Below are positions 26,648 to 34,830 of a stretch of 36,880 nucleotides of DNA, one piece after another. Every line of letters begins with the position of its first letter. Within the stretch, counting starts at the first letter, position 1. The DNA lies in assembly GCA_002417905.1 (NCBI GenBank), contig DIDB01000228.1, positions 1 through 36,880 on the forward strand. The letters are read 5' to 3'. Source of the DNA: Pseudomonadaceae bacterium UBA5811. GTDB lineage: Bacteria > Pseudomonadota > Gammaproteobacteria > Pseudomonadales > Pseudomonadaceae. The notes under the pieces were generated by a model. It made no database searches and had not been told where the DNA came from. It saw only the letters and a list, made by a program, of their open reading frames with translations. The position numbers and the translations under genes were made by a program.

Positions 26648-28060
26648 ATGAAAGCCAAGGACATCGCCGAACTCATGAATGAGCCGGCCTGCAGCCATAA
26701 CGCCAAGGAAAAGTCCGGCTGTTCAAAACCCAAGCCGGGTGCCACCGATGGCGGATGCGTCTTTGATGGTGCACAGATTGCCCTGCTGCCCATTGCCGAC
26801 GTGGCGCATGTGGTTCATGGGCCCATCGCCTGCTCCGGCAGCTCCTGGGATAACCGGGGCACCCGTTCGACCGGGCCGGATCTCTACCGTATCGGGATGA
26901 CCACCGACCTGACCGAGCAGGACATCATCATGGGCCGCTCGGAAAAACGCCTGTTTCATGCCATCCGCCAGGCCATTGAAACTTATGCGCCGCCGGCCGT
27001 CTTTGTATACAACACCTGTGTTCCAGCCCTGACCGGCGATGATTTTGAGGCCGTGTGCAAGGCGGCCAGTGCCCACTTTGCCACGCCAGTCATCCCGATC
27101 GATTCAGCCGGCTTCTATGGTTCCAAGAACCTGGGTAACCGGGTGGCCGGGGAAGCCATGCTCAAGCATGTCATTGGCACCCGCGATCCGGAGCCGGTTC
27201 CTGCGGAGCAGCAGCGGCCGGGCATTCCGGTCTATGACGTCAACCTGATCGGCGAGTACAACATTGCGGGCGAGCTGTGGCATGTGCTGCCCCTGCTGGA
27301 CGAGCTGGGTATCCGCGTGCTGTGCACGCTGTCCGGAGATGCCCGGTTCCATGAGGTGCAGACCATGCACGCCGCCCGGGTCAACATGATGGTCTGCTCC
27401 AAGGCGATGATCAACGTGGCCCGCAAGCTGCAAGAGACTTACGGCACGCCCTGGTTTGAAGGCAGTTTTTATGGCATTACCGATACCTCCCGGGCGCTAA
27501 GGGATTTTGCCCGGCTGATTGGTGACAGTGACCTGCAGTCCCGGACGGAAGCCCTGATTGCCCGTGAAGAAGCCCGGATCCGCCAGCAGCTGGAGGCCTG
27601 GCGGCCCCGGCTGGAGGGCAAGCGGGTACTGCTTTATACCGGCGGGGTGAAGTCCTGGTCGGTGGTGTCGGCCCTGCAGGATCTGGGCATGAACGTAGTG
27701 GCCACCGGCACCAAAAAATCCACGGAAGAGGACAAGGCCCGCATCCGCGAGCTGATGGGTGATGACGTGAAAATGCTGGAAGAGGGCGGAGCCAGGGTTC
27801 TGCTGAAGGCAGTGGACGATTACCGGGCCGATATCCTGATTGCCGGGGGGCGCAACCTGTACACCGCCCTGAAGGCCCGGATTCCCTTTCTGGATATCAA
27901 CCAGGAGCGGGAGTTTGGTTATGCCGGCTATGAAGGCATGCTGGAACTGGTCCGGCAACTGTGCTTGACCATGGAAAGTCCGATCTGGGATGCCGTGCGC
28001 CGCCCGGCACCCTGGGATATGCCGGGGCAGGCCGTGCCACAGCAGCTGGCCAGCGCCTGA
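26648..28060 (+). CDS. nifE: NifE, FeMo-cofactor assembly scaffold alpha subunit
   Basis: NifEN receives NifB-co and converts it to FeMo-co with NifH, Mo and homocitrate. The 470-aa product has cluster ligands C37 (DGGCVFDG), C62 ([10 protein letters not shown]) and C124 ([11 protein letters not shown]), and C250 (NMMVCSKAM) at the position of NifD C275. All four have the numbers of A. vinelandii NifE. The NifD cofactor-ligand histidine is replaced as expected for NifE (region [11 protein letters not shown]). AAGGGG precedes the ATG. It heads the nifENX operon behind its own sigma54 promoter. Confidence 0.98.
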   Translation: MKAKDIAELMNEPACSHNAKEKSGCSKPKPGATDGGCVFDGAQIALLPIADVAHVVHGPIACSGSSWDNRGTRSTGPDLYRIGMTTDLTEQDIIMGRSEKRLFHAIRQAIETYAPPAVFVYNTCVPALTGDDFEAVCKAASAHFATPVIPIDSAGFYGSKNLGNRVAGEAMLKHVIGTRDPEPVPAEQQRPGIPVYDVNLIGEYNIAGELWHVLPLLDELGIRVLCTLSGDARFHEVQTMHAARVNMMVCSKAMINVARKLQETYGTPWFEGSFYGITDTSRALRDFARLIGDSDLQSRTEALIAREEARIRQQLEAWRPRLEGKRVLLYTGGVKSWSVVSALQDLGMNVVATGTKKSTEEDKARIRELMGDDVKMLEEGGARVLLKAVDDYRADILIAGGRNLYTALKARIPFLDINQEREFGYAGYEGMLELVRQLCLTMESPIWDAVRRPAPWDMPGQAVPQQLASA

Positions 28061-28071
28061 GGACATGCACG

Positions 28072-29433
28072 ATGGCAGAACTTCTTAACCGTAAAAAACC
28101 ACTGGCGGTCAGTCCGCTGAAAACCAGCCAGACCATGGGCGGCGCCCTGGCTTTTCTGGGCATGAAACGCTGTGTGCCACTGATGCATGGCTCCCAGGGC
28201 TGCACCGCTTTTGCCAAGGTATTTTTTGTCCGGCATTTCCGCGAGCCGATTCCGGTACAGACCACGGCGATGGACCAGGTAACCTCGGTGATGGGGGCTG
28301 ATGAAAATATCGTTGAAGCCCTGGCCACCATCTGCAGCAAGCATGATCCAGCCATTGTCGGTCTGGTAACCACCGGGCTGGCCGAAACCCAGGGCTGCCA
28401 TCTGACCCGGGCCATCAGCCAGTTCCGCCGGGCTCACCCGGAGTTTGAGCGGATCGCTGTCGTGCCGGTGAACACGCCGGATTTTGCCGGCAGCTTCAAA
28501 AGCGGCTTTGCCCTGGCGGTCAAGGCCATGGTGGACACTCTGGTCCCGGCAGACCGCAGCCGGGTCGGGCAGCGGCCCCGCCAGGTCAATGTGCTGTGCA
28601 GCGCCAACCTGACTCCCGGGGATCTGGAGTTCATTGCCGAGAGCATTGAAAGTTTCGGGCTGCGGCCGCTGCTGATTCCGGACCTGTCCGGTTCGCTGGA
28701 TGGCCATCTGGATGACAGCTATTTCAATCCGTTTACCACTGGCGGGCTGACCATTCCCGAACTGGAAAGCGCAGGACAAAGCCTGGCTACCCTGGTCGTC
28801 GGCCAGAGCCTGGCCGACGCGGCCGACTGCCTGGCCAGCCGGACGGGGGTACCGGATCACCGTTTTGGCCTGCTGATGGGGCTGGAAGCAGTGGACCGCT
28901 GGATGATGACCCTGTCCACGCTCAGTGGCCAGCCTGTTCCCGGGCGCTGGCAGCGGCACCGGCGCCAGCTGCAGGACGCTTTCCTGGACACGCATTTCAT
29001 GCTGAGTAATGCCCGGATCGCCATTGCCGCTGACCCTGACCTGCTGCTGGGCTTTGACGCCATGCTGCGGGAGGTGGGGGGGCAGACTGTCACGGCCGTT
29101 GTGCCGGCCCGGGCTGCTGCGCTGAGTGACTCGCCACTGCCCTGCATCCAGATCGGAGACCTGGAGGACCTGGAGCATTCAGCCCGGGCCCGGCAGGCCC
29201 AGCTGGTGCTGGGCAACAGCCATGCTTTTGCCAGCGCGAAGCGCCTCGGGCTGCCCTGCCTGCGCATGGGCTTTCCGCAATACGATCTGGTGGGTGGCTT
29301 CCAGCGCTGCTGGTCAGGCTACCGGGGGACAACCCAGGCCCTGTTCGACATGGCCAACCTGCTGGTCGAGCATCACCAGGGCATCGAGCCCTATCATTCG
29401 GTCTACAAGCAGGCGGCCCCTGCGCACGAATAA
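28072..29433 (+). CDS. nifN: NifN, FeMo-cofactor assembly scaffold beta subunit
   Basis: The 453-aa protein is the NifK-like partner of NifE. It has [25 protein letters not shown] (C44 as cluster ligand), and retains [20 protein letters not shown] at the site corresponding to the third NifK cysteine, where Cys is replaced as usual in NifN. The ATG at 28072 lies 11 bp after nifE; in-frame codons upstream inside nifE are not real. Arginine CGG codons are common, unlike nifHDK, in line with lower expression. Together with NifE it forms the heterotetramer scaffold. Confidence 0.97.
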   Translation: MAELLNRKKPLAVSPLKTSQTMGGALAFLGMKRCVPLMHGSQGCTAFAKVFFVRHFREPIPVQTTAMDQVTSVMGADENIVEALATICSKHDPAIVGLVTTGLAETQGCHLTRAISQFRRAHPEFERIAVVPVNTPDFAGSFKSGFALAVKAMVDTLVPADRSRVGQRPRQVNVLCSANLTPGDLEFIAESIESFGLRPLLIPDLSGSLDGHLDDSYFNPFTTGGLTIPELESAGQSLATLVVGQSLADAADCLASRTGVPDHRFGLLMGLEAVDRWMMTLSTLSGQPVPGRWQRHRRQLQDAFLDTHFMLSNARIAIAADPDLLLGFDAMLREVGGQTVTAVVPARAAALSDSPLPCIQIGDLEDLEHSARARQAQLVLGNSHAFASAKRLGLPCLRMGFPQYDLVGGFQRCWSGYRGTTQALFDMANLLVEHHQGIEPYHSVYKQAAPAHE

Positions 29434-29454
29434 TCGAAATGGAGGCATCACGAT

Positions 29455-29928
29455 ATGTCTGGCCCGACCCGGCAGCTGCAGGTGGATGGCGAAAATGATG
29501 GCACCCTGATGAAGGTAGCCTTTGCTTCTTCGGACCGTGAGCGGGTTGACCAGCATTTTGGCTCGTCACGTTCCTTTGTGATTTATGGCATCAATCCTGA
29601 GCAGGCCCAGCTGCTGTCGGTCATCGAGTTTGGTGAGCTTGAACAGGATGGCAATGAGGACAAGCTGGTCAGCAAGCTGGATCTGCTGGAAGACTGCATT
29701 GCCGTGTACTGCCGGGCCTGCGGGGCTTCGGCTGTCCGCCAGCTGCTGGCCCGGGGTGTCCAGCCGGTCAAGGTGGCCGAGGATGCCCGGATCGGCGACC
29801 TGATTGCCGGTCTGCAGGAAGAGTTGCGTGAAGGGCCGTCCGCCTGGCTGGCCAAGGCCATCCGCCGGACCCGGGGCGTGGACATGGGCCGCTTTGATGC
29901 CATGGCTGCCGAAGGCTGGGACGAATGA
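29455..29928 (+). CDS. nifX: NifX, FeMo-co precursor carrier
   Basis: The 157-aa protein is of the dinitrogenase iron-molybdenum cofactor family. It has MKVAFASSDRERVDQHFG followed by SSRSFVIYGI; the histidine in DQHFG matches the NafY cofactor-binding residue. The rest includes LLEDCIAVYCRACGASAVRQLLARGVQPVK and a C-terminal helical part. NifX binds NifB-co and the VK-cluster and passes them to and from NifEN. GGAGG lies 10 bp upstream of the ATG. A terminator-like hairpin follows the gene. Confidence 0.95.
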   Translation: MSGPTRQLQVDGENDGTLMKVAFASSDRERVDQHFGSSRSFVIYGINPEQAQLLSVIEFGELEQDGNEDKLVSKLDLLEDCIAVYCRACGASAVRQLLARGVQPVKVAEDARIGDLIAGLQEELREGPSAWLAKAIRRTRGVDMGRFDAMAAEGWDE

Positions 29929-29957
29929 TCTCCGGCGGGCAGCCCGGTTACTGACAA

Positions 29958-29989
29958 CCTCCCGGCCCATGGGTGGCCGGAGGGTTTTT
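29958..29989 (+). terminator. Terminator or attenuator between nifX and the next gene
   Basis: Stem of six G/C pairs (CCGGCC at 29962-29967 with GGCCGG at 29975-29980), a mismatch and three more pairs, followed by TTTTT. The next gene starts 18 bp later with no promoter visible, so partial read-through is implied. Confidence 0.7.
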
Positions 29990-30006
29990 ATGGTTGAGGA
30001 AAGCTG

Positions 30007-30492
30007 ATGTACGAAGCAGACGAATACGAAGAGCGGATAGTACTGGACGATGATCCTTTCCTGGAGGAAGCGGTGATTCGCCAGCTGGTCATCCAGTTGC
30101 GGGCCATGGACGGTTACGGAACTTACGACACCTGGACGGACGCCCGGGTACTGGATCCGCTGGTCCTGACCAAGGCCCGGCGCAAGGCCATTCCAGTGGT
30201 CGGTGATCCCGACGAGACGGTGATTTCCCGGATCAAGGCTTTCTACAATGCGGTTTCCCACATGATTGAACAGGAAACCGGACTGATGGCTGCGCCGGTG
30301 ATCAACATCTCCCATGAGGGTTTTGGTCGCGCCCTGATCCTGGTTGGCAAGCTGGTTGCTTTCGATAAGGTGCTGCGTGATGTTCACCGCTTCGGCTTTG
30401 AGTCACTGGAAGCTGCGGCAGGCGAAGCGCAGAAAATTGTCCAGAAGGCGGCGGCCCTGATCAATGAGCACCGGGCCGTGGCCGAGCTGTAA
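30007..30492 (+). CDS. NifX-associated nitrogen fixation protein (DUF269)
   Basis: The 161-aa protein matches the family regularly encoded after nifX (orf5 in A. vinelandii). It has FLEEAVIRQLVIQLRAMDGYGTYDTWTD, then NISHEGFGRALILVGKLVAF and DVHRFGFESLEAAAGEAQ, all typical. It is largely helical and acidic at the N-terminus. The role is unknown, although constant linkage to nifX and nifEN suggests cofactor maturation. The ATG has GAGGAAAG upstream. The next gene follows after 14 bp. Confidence 0.92.
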   Translation: MYEADEYEERIVLDDDPFLEEAVIRQLVIQLRAMDGYGTYDTWTDARVLDPLVLTKARRKAIPVVGDPDETVISRIKAFYNAVSHMIEQETGLMAAPVINISHEGFGRALILVGKLVAFDKVLRDVHRFGFESLEAAAGEAQKIVQKAAALINEHRAVAEL

Positions 30493-30506
30493 ACAAGGAG
30501 CGTGTA

Positions 30507-30722
30507 ATGACCGAAGAAGAAATTAAGGCCCTGAAAAAAGAGGTCAGCCAGAAAAAGCGGATTGCCAATGAATGGGCCGGACAGATCCATGATCTGGTTG
30601 AAGACCGTTTTCTGACCGACTATCCGAAGCTGGTCGAGCTGGCCCAGAGTGCCTGTCAGGCCTGTCTTGAGTGGGAAGATGCCCGCCAGCGTTACGAGCA
30701 GGTTGCGGGCAGCGAGGACTGA
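30507..30722 (+). CDS. Small helical nif-associated protein (DUF683 / CCE_0567 family)
   Basis: The 71-aa protein is almost entirely helical and highly charged: TEEEIKALKKEVSQKKRIANEWAGQIHDLVEDRF then LVELAQSACQACLEWEDARQRYEQV. It belongs to the small family found after the DUF269 gene in nif clusters (orf6). A structure is known for a cyanobacterial member (helical hairpin). The C-x2-C in QSACQACLEW is noteworthy for possible metal binding. An AAGGAG site lies 6 bp before the ATG. The stop codon lies at the foot of a perfect hairpin. Confidence 0.9.
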   Translation: MTEEEIKALKKEVSQKKRIANEWAGQIHDLVEDRFLTDYPKLVELAQSACQACLEWEDARQRYEQVAGSED

Positions 30723-30740
30723 AGCCGGGTAACCGGCTTC
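30721..30740 (+). other. Perfect 8-bp stem-loop with GTAA tetraloop after the DUF683 gene
   Basis: GAAGCCGG-GTAA-CCGGCTTC. GTAA is a GNRA-type tetraloop, which stabilises RNA. No T run follows, so it is probably a 3'-protecting or processing element. The following 140 bp before the ferredoxin gene contain other small G/C hairpins (e.g. ACCGC-GAT-GCGGT at about 30750-30762) and no promoter that I can support. Confidence 0.65.
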
Positions 30741-30883
30741 ACAGGGAATACCGCGATGCGGTCTGGCCGGGAGGGCCGGGCCTGACCGGGGAGGCCGGCA
30801 CTGCAGGGCAGTTGCCGGAGAATAGGTGGTCAGGCCAGATCTTTGTCTGCAGTTGATTAGTGTTGATCCAGGAATCCATAACC

Positions 30884-31204
30884 ATGGCCAAGCCAGAGTT
30901 TCATATTTTTATCTGTACCCAGCACCGCCCGGAAGGGCATCCCCGTGGCAGCTGCGGCGCCCGTGGCGCTGATGCCCTTTATGATGCCTTTGCCCAGGTT
31001 ATCATCCAGAACAATCTGACCACCCGGGTGGCGCTGACCCGCACCGGCTGTCTTGGCCCCTGCCAGGGCGGTGCCAATGTGCTGATCTATCCGGGCTCCC
31101 AGATGTACAGCTGGGTGGAGCCGGAAGATGCTCCGGTAATCATCAAGCATGTGCTTGAAGGCCAGGTTTTTGCCGACAAGGCAACGCCGGCCGAGCTCTG
31201 GTAA
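30884..31204 (+). CDS. Thioredoxin-like [2Fe-2S] ferredoxin (Shethna FeSI-type)
   Basis: The 106-aa protein is of the thioredoxin-like [2Fe-2S] ferredoxin family known from Aquifex and from A. vinelandii, where a member is encoded in the nif cluster. Cluster ligands are C11 (FICTQHR), C24 (RGSCGARG), and C56 and C60 ([10 protein letters not shown]). The C-terminal part [21 protein letters not shown] and [18 protein letters not shown] fits the dimeric fold. The ATG at 30884 follows AGGA; a GTG eight codons upstream is less likely. The gene lies 4 bp before the next, so it starts a tight five-gene block. A role in electron or cluster delivery to nif assembly proteins is likely but unproven. Confidence 0.92.
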   Translation: MAKPEFHIFICTQHRPEGHPRGSCGARGADALYDAFAQVIIQNNLTTRVALTRTGCLGPCQGGANVLIYPGSQMYSWVEPEDAPVIIKHVLEGQVFADKATPAELW

Positions 31205-31208
31205 CACC

Positions 31209-31709
31209 ATGAGCGAGGTCCTGCTGTTCGCGCCGGAGCGCGCCTTCTTTGCGGACAGCACGCCCCAGCTCCTGCGCCATCTGCTGAACAATGCACTGTG
31301 CGCCAGGGTGCCGGAAATGGTTGAGGCTTCCTTGCTGGAAGCCCGCCGTCTCTGGCCAGATGAGCCCGATGCCCATATCGGGCTCTACAAGTTTTTTTTT
31401 GTCAGCCGGCGCTATGGGGAAGCCGAAGCGGCCGTATGGGCTGCCCTGCGCAGCGCCGCCGGCCAGCTGGGCATTGACCGCAATTATCGCCGTCTGACGG
31501 CAGGCAGCGCCTGCTGGCAGCATCGCCAGGGGCCTGAACGCCTGTATCTGTTCAGTCTGAAAGCGCTGGGAGTGATCCGTCTGCGCCGGGCCCGGGTTGC
31601 CCAGGCCCGGAGTGTGCTGGAAAAGCTGCTGCAGCTGGACCCGGCTGATGAAATCGGTGGCGGCGCCTTCCTGCAGATTGCCCGTTCTTTTTCCGGGGAG
31701 GAGGATTGA
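31209..31709 (+). CDS. TPR-like helical protein of unknown function
   Basis: The 166-aa product seems to be an all-helical repeat protein. Segments such as MVEASLLEARRLWPDEPDAHIGLYKFFFVSRRYGEAEAAVWAAL and RRARVAQARSVLEKLLQLDPADEIGG look like tetratricopeptide repeats, as helix pairs ending in a Pro-rich turn. No cofactor motif is visible. The ATG at 31209 lies 4 bp after the ferredoxin stop; its own stop overlaps the next ATG (TGATG). I cannot name the gene. Its position between a nif ferredoxin and a block next to modE suggests it acts as a scaffold or assembly partner in nitrogenase maturation; that is inference only. Confidence 0.75.
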   Translation: MSEVLLFAPERAFFADSTPQLLRHLLNNALCARVPEMVEASLLEARRLWPDEPDAHIGLYKFFFVSRRYGEAEAAVWAALRSAAGQLGIDRNYRRLTAGSACWQHRQGPERLYLFSLKALGVIRLRRARVAQARSVLEKLLQLDPADEIGGGAFLQIARSFSGEED

Positions 31710-32083
31710 TGGCTGATGCTGTGGCCCGTCAGCAGCTGGCTGATGCGGCTCCCCTGCTGGCCGAGACCTGGCAGGTGATGGGCCAGTGCCTGCAGTCCGC
31801 CGGACTGGCGCCCCTGCCGGTTTTCGGGAAGCCGCCGGCCAGCGTTGAGCTGCGGCCAGACTCGCTGGACCATTCTTTTGCCCTCTGTGCCGGCTGGCGG
31901 GCGGCTGATGGGACCTATCAGGGTGTCCTGGTGCTTAACGGCAATGGCAAAAGTTTCTCCGAATTTGATGTGCTGCTGCCCCATCCCCGCAAGCCGGGCT
32001 GGTTTATTGAGGCCGTGACGGCCTGGGGGGAGCTGGGGCGGCTGAAAGCCGAACTGCGTCTTTTACCGGGGCTTATGGAATGA
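31709..32083 (+). CDS. Unrecognised small protein in nif-linked block
   Basis: The 124-aa protein is unknown to me. The N-terminal ~40 residues look helical (ADAVARQQLADAAPLLAETW, then a Gln/Cys-containing helix). The remainder seems beta-rich, with LDHSFALCAGWRAADGTYQGVLVLNGNGKSFSEFDVLLPHP. The C-terminus is again helical. There is no signal peptide, membrane helix or clear metal motif. GGAGGA lies just upstream of the ATG. It overlaps both neighbours by one to four bases, so it is translationally coupled with the TPR-like and DUF364-like genes. Confidence 0.7.
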   Translation: MADAVARQQLADAAPLLAETWQVMGQCLQSAGLAPLPVFGKPPASVELRPDSLDHSFALCAGWRAADGTYQGVLVLNGNGKSFSEFDVLLPHPRKPGWFIEAVTAWGELGRLKAELRLLPGLME

Positions 32084-32832
32084 ATGATCTGTATGGGTGG
32101 TTGCTGGGACAGACGGCAGGCCAGGCGGTGCCAGTGGACAGTGTCCTGCTGGGATTGAGCTGGACGGTGGCCAGTGTGGATGGCGGGCTGGGCTTTTCTT
32201 TCAGCCCCCGGCTGGTACCCCGTACCCTGGACTGGGCTGGTACCCTGCAGGGCCGGTCCAGCCATGAGCTGTGCCACTGGCTCAGCTCATGGAACGAGGC
32301 CGAGGCCGCTGTGGGCCTGTCGGTGCTGAATGCGCTGGTCAATAACCGTCCGGCGGCCTGCTGGCGCCAGGCCGTTCCCCTGCGGGAAGAGGCGCCCGGC
32401 CATCTCCAGGTATTTGCCCATTTCCGCTCCCGGGTGATCGGGCAGAAGGTGGTAGTGATTGGCCGTTATCCGGCACTGGATCGCTTGTGGGCCGATGTGC
32501 CCTATCAGTGTGTGGAGCGCAATCCCCAGGAGGGCGATTTCCCGGATGCGGCCGCCGAGTACCTGCTGCCACAGGCCGACTGGGTTTTTATCACTGCCAG
32601 CAGCCTGGCCAACAAGACATTGCCCCGGTTGCTGCAGCTGTCCCGTCAGGCCCGGGTGGTGCTGATGGGGCCAAGCATGCCCTGGCTGGAAGGCTGGAAA
32701 GACTGGGGCGTGAATTATCTGGCCGGTGTCCGGGTGGTGGATGCTGCTGCCGCCCGTCAGGTGGCTGCGGAAGGAGGCGGAACCCGCCTGTTTGCCGGGC
32801 CTGTGGAATATTCCCTGTTGGCGCTTGACTGA
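32080..32832 (+). CDS. DUF364-type putative heavy-metal-chelation protein
   Basis: The 250-aa protein resembles the DUF4213/DUF364 family. The N-terminal part has VLLGLSWTVASVDGGLGFSFSP and the conserved AVGLSVLNALVNNRP. The C-terminal Rossmann-like part has VIGQKVVVIGRYPALDRL, ADWVFITASSLANKTLPRLL and VVLMGPSMPWLE. Members are annotated as possible metal-chelating or transition-metal-binding proteins; some occur in nif clusters. The ATG overlaps the previous stop (ATGA). Close linkage to modE and the nif genes fits a role in Mo or Fe handling, but substrate and activity are unknown. Confidence 0.82.
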   Translation: MNDLYGWLLGQTAGQAVPVDSVLLGLSWTVASVDGGLGFSFSPRLVPRTLDWAGTLQGRSSHELCHWLSSWNEAEAAVGLSVLNALVNNRPAACWRQAVPLREEAPGHLQVFAHFRSRVIGQKVVVIGRYPALDRLWADVPYQCVERNPQEGDFPDAAAEYLLPQADWVFITASSLANKTLPRLLQLSRQARVVLMGPSMPWLEGWKDWGVNYLAGVRVVDAAAARQVAAEGGGTRLFAGPVEYSLLALD

Positions 32833-33263
32833 TGACTTTATCCGGAAAATCCGATGTTCAAGACTGGCGCATTATTTTGTGCCATAAGCACCCATTTAGT
32901 GCGCGAATGAGTTTCCTGGTGCCTGACGGGGCCGGGGTTGTGTTCCCTGACCCTCTGCCACCGCTGGCGGTGATCGCCGGGACGGCCCAGGATCCCCAGA
33001 TCCAGCGCCATCCTTCGGTGGCCTTGCGGCATCTGCAGGAGCTGATTGGCGTAAACCGGACAATCAGTCTGGTGGGTGAGTTTGAGCTGTTTATTGAAAC
33101 AGCAGATGGATTGCTGCCAGTCTACCTGGCAGCGCTGGAGGGTAACGAGCTCTTTGAGCCGCCTGCCGGCATGCGCTGGGTCGAGCTGTTGCAGTGTGTA
33201 CAGCGTCCCTGGCTGGAGCGCGAGCTGCTGCGGCGGGCCTATGACGCAATGATGACTGGCTAG
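32832..33263 (+). CDS. Unrecognised protein, last gene of the nif-linked block
   Basis: I do not recognise this 143-aa protein. It has a beta-rich N-terminal part (DWRIILCHKHPFSARMSFLVPDG) with Cys and His residues in the pattern C-H-x-H, then TISLVGEFELFIETADGLLPVYLAALEGNELFEPP, and ends with helices (MRWVELLQCVQRPWLERELLRRAYDAM). No signal peptide or membrane segment. It overlaps the DUF364-like gene (TGATG) and converges on modE, the two stops being only 10 bp apart with no terminator seen. The C-H-x-H cluster could bind metal; that is a guess. Confidence 0.7.
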   Translation: MTLSGKSDVQDWRIILCHKHPFSARMSFLVPDGAGVVFPDPLPPLAVIAGTAQDPQIQRHPSVALRHLQELIGVNRTISLVGEFELFIETADGLLPVYLAALEGNELFEPPAGMRWVELLQCVQRPWLERELLRRAYDAMMTG

Positions 33264-33273
33264 GGCGCTGGGG

Positions 33274-34068
33274 TCAGGCCAGCACGATAACGTGTGATGC
33301 CTTGATAAAGGCCGAGCAGTACTGGCCGGGCATCAGGTTCATTTCCAGCACGCTTTCGTTGGTGACCGAGGCGGTCAGGATCCGGCCGTGAGGTAGCTGC
33401 AGCTTGACCTCACTGCTGATCGTGCCCGGAATGATGGCGGCGACCTTGCCGTGCAGGTGGTTGCGGGCGCTCATGACGACTTCCGGGTCAGAGGCCAGGA
33501 TGATAAAGCTGGCCTTGACCAAGGCGACGGCAGTCCGCCCGGTGGCCAGCTGCAATTCATCGGCGTAGTCATTGCTGACGGTAGCGACAATATCCAGCCC
33601 GCCGCCCAGCTCAAGCGTAACGCAGCTTTCGATGATTCCCCGCTCGATCAGGCGGATTCTGCCGTGAAACTGGTTGCCAGCACTGCTTTTGATGGTGATG
33701 GCCTTGAGCAGGCGCTCAATCTCGGCAAAGTGTTCGACTCCCCGGGAAACTTTGGCCAGATAGCGGCGGTATTCCTGCTGGATGCGCCGCCAGGTGCGGA
33801 TGGTTTCCTCGCCAAACTCGGTCAGCCGGGTTCCGCCCTGTTCCCCCCCGGCGGTGCAGATAACCAGTGGCCGCTCCGACAGGTTGTTCATGGCATTGAT
33901 CACGTCCCAGGCGGCCTTGTAGGAGAACTGCAGGTTCTTGGCAGCCCGGCTGATCGAGCCGGTCAGCTCGATCTGTTCCAGCAGTTCGATGCCCTTGTTG
34001 GTGCCGGGGCTGTCGTAGGGACCGGCAGGCCAGAAAGGGTCGGCGTGAGGGGGGGGACGCTGAGACAT
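33274..34068 (-). CDS. modE: ModE-type molybdate-responsive transcriptional regulator
   Basis: The 264-aa product has the ModE layout. A LysR-like winged helix comes first (GIELLEQIELTGSISRAAKNL and FSYKAAWDVINAMNNL, then the wing residues GGEQGGTRLTEFGEE). Two tandem molbindin (TOBE) repeats follow, SSAGNQFHGRIRLIERGIIES and MSARNHLHGKVAAIIPGTISS, each with the S-A-x-N-x-x-x-G motif that binds molybdate. ModE with Mo represses high-affinity Mo uptake and can act on Mo-enzyme genes. I prefer the ATG at 34068; an in-frame ATG at 34155 would add 29 poorly conserved residues, and a weak GAGG site lies before 34068. It lies alone between two nif operons and modABC is not in the window. Confidence 0.93.
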   Translation of the reverse strand: MSQRPPPHADPFWPAGPYDSPGTNKGIELLEQIELTGSISRAAKNLQFSYKAAWDVINAMNNLSERPLVICTAGGEQGGTRLTEFGEETIRTWRRIQQEYRRYLAKVSRGVEHFAEIERLLKAITIKSSAGNQFHGRIRLIERGIIESCVTLELGGGLDIVATVSNDYADELQLATGRTAVALVKASFIILASDPEVVMSARNHLHGKVAAIIPGTISSEVKLQLPHGRILTASVTNESVLEMNLMPGQYCSAFIKASHVIVLA

Positions 34069-34211
34069 GATCGCTTGCTCGCCTCGTGGGGTAACAGATT
34101 CCTGCAAAAAGGCCACCAGTCTGACTTTTTCAGAATAATGCTTGGCTATCAGCACGTTACTTCTGATTTTTTGCAGCCAGCCTGATGTAGGAGACCGGAC
34201 GGCTCCCGGTG

Positions 34212-34235
34212 GTCTATGTCATCTTGTATATAACG
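34212..34235. promoter_or_regulatory. Possible ModE box (one good half-site)
   Basis: The right half TATATAACG matches the half-site of the E. coli ModE consensus (CGnTATATA-N6-TATATAACG) perfectly. The left half, at the expected spacing, matches at only about half the positions. It overlaps the first NifA site. Autoregulation of modE or Mo control of iscA-nifUS is possible but not shown. Confidence 0.35.
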
Positions 34236-34240
34236 TAACA
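34225..34240. promoter_or_regulatory. NifA upstream activator site 1 of iscA-nifUS
   Basis: TGTATATAACGTAACA is an exact TGT-N10-ACA site, about 145 bp upstream of the -24 element. Confidence 0.75.
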
Positions 34241-34302
34241 GCAACCTCCCGGTGGGCGCAAAATCAGCCGTCCCGGGCCTTTGGCGTCAGGAGGGTCCAG
34301 AT

Positions 34303-34318
34303 TGTAGGAAAACTGACA
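34303..34318. promoter_or_regulatory. NifA upstream activator site 2 of iscA-nifUS
   Basis: TGTAGGAAAACTGACA is an exact TGT-N10-ACA site, about 65 bp upstream of the -24 element and 78 bp from site 1. Confidence 0.78.
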
Positions 34319-34374
34319 GATTGGCCGGGGGCTGCCTTCAGGAGGGGATAAAGTTCCCGGCTTTCTTGAAATAA

Positions 34375-34390
34375 TGGCACGTCGGTTGCT
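34375..34390 (+). promoter_or_regulatory. Sigma54 (-24/-12) promoter of iscA-nifUS
   Basis: TGGCACGTCGGTTGCT matches the full consensus TGGCAC-N5-TTGCT. Predicted start near 34401, leader about 45 nt. It is the best sigma54 match in the window. Confidence 0.93.
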
Positions 34391-34445
34391 TTTGATTCTG
34401 GCAACAGGTTGTTCGGGCATTCGCTAACGCCGAGGAGAAATGCCA

Positions 34446-34769
34446 ATGATTACTTTGACTGACAGCGCGCTGGCGGCGGTAAACCGCTTCATGGGCAATA
34501 TGGACAAGCCGGTCGCTGGCCTGCGCATCCGGGTTGAGGGGGGTGGCTGCTCAGGGTTCAAGTATGGCCTCAAACTGGAAGAAAGCCCGGCCGAGGGTGA
34601 TCAGATTGTCGATTTTAACGGGCTGACCCTGCTGATTGACGAAACCAGTGCTCCCCTGCTGAATGGTGTGACCATGGATTTTGTCGAAAACATGGAAGGC
34701 AGCGGTTTCACCTTCACCAATCCGAATGCCACCAATAGCTGCAGTTGCGGCAAGTCATTCGCCTGCTAG
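34446..34769 (+). CDS. iscA: Nif-specific IscA-type iron-sulfur carrier
   Basis: The 107-aa protein is an A-type Fe-S carrier (also named iscA-nif or nifIscA). It has MITLTDSALAAVNRFM, GLRIRVEGGGCSGFKYGL with C35, and the C-terminal NSCSCGKSF with C99 and C101, the three conserved ligands; a further Cys ends the protein. The second ATG (34446) is chosen over 34440 because GAGGAG is then 8 bp upstream (only 2 bp from the first) and the length equals the A. vinelandii protein. It leads the iscA-nifU-nifS operon, whose products make Fe-S clusters for nitrogenase. Confidence 0.95.
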   Translation: MITLTDSALAAVNRFMGNMDKPVAGLRIRVEGGGCSGFKYGLKLEESPAEGDQIVDFNGLTLLIDETSAPLLNGVTMDFVENMEGSGFTFTNPNATNSCSCGKSFAC

Positions 34770-34830
34770 CAATTTCTGTGGTCGCCGGGCCGACCGGCAC
34801 CCCTAAAGACTTACCGGGAGACAAGCCGTA

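Larger units (their letters stand above)
34069..34445. other. Divergent modE-iscA(nif) intergenic region
   Basis: These 377 bp hold two NifA sites, a sigma54 promoter and a ModE-box-like sequence, listed separately. The modE promoter is probably in the left 150 bp but I could not assign it. No gene is supported. Confidence 0.6.

Noticed and set aside
30741..30883. Promoter for the ferredoxin gene block
   Set aside because: The interval is rich in GGCCGG repeats and small hairpins, but no GG-N10-GC with proper flanks and no clear -35/-10 pair was found.
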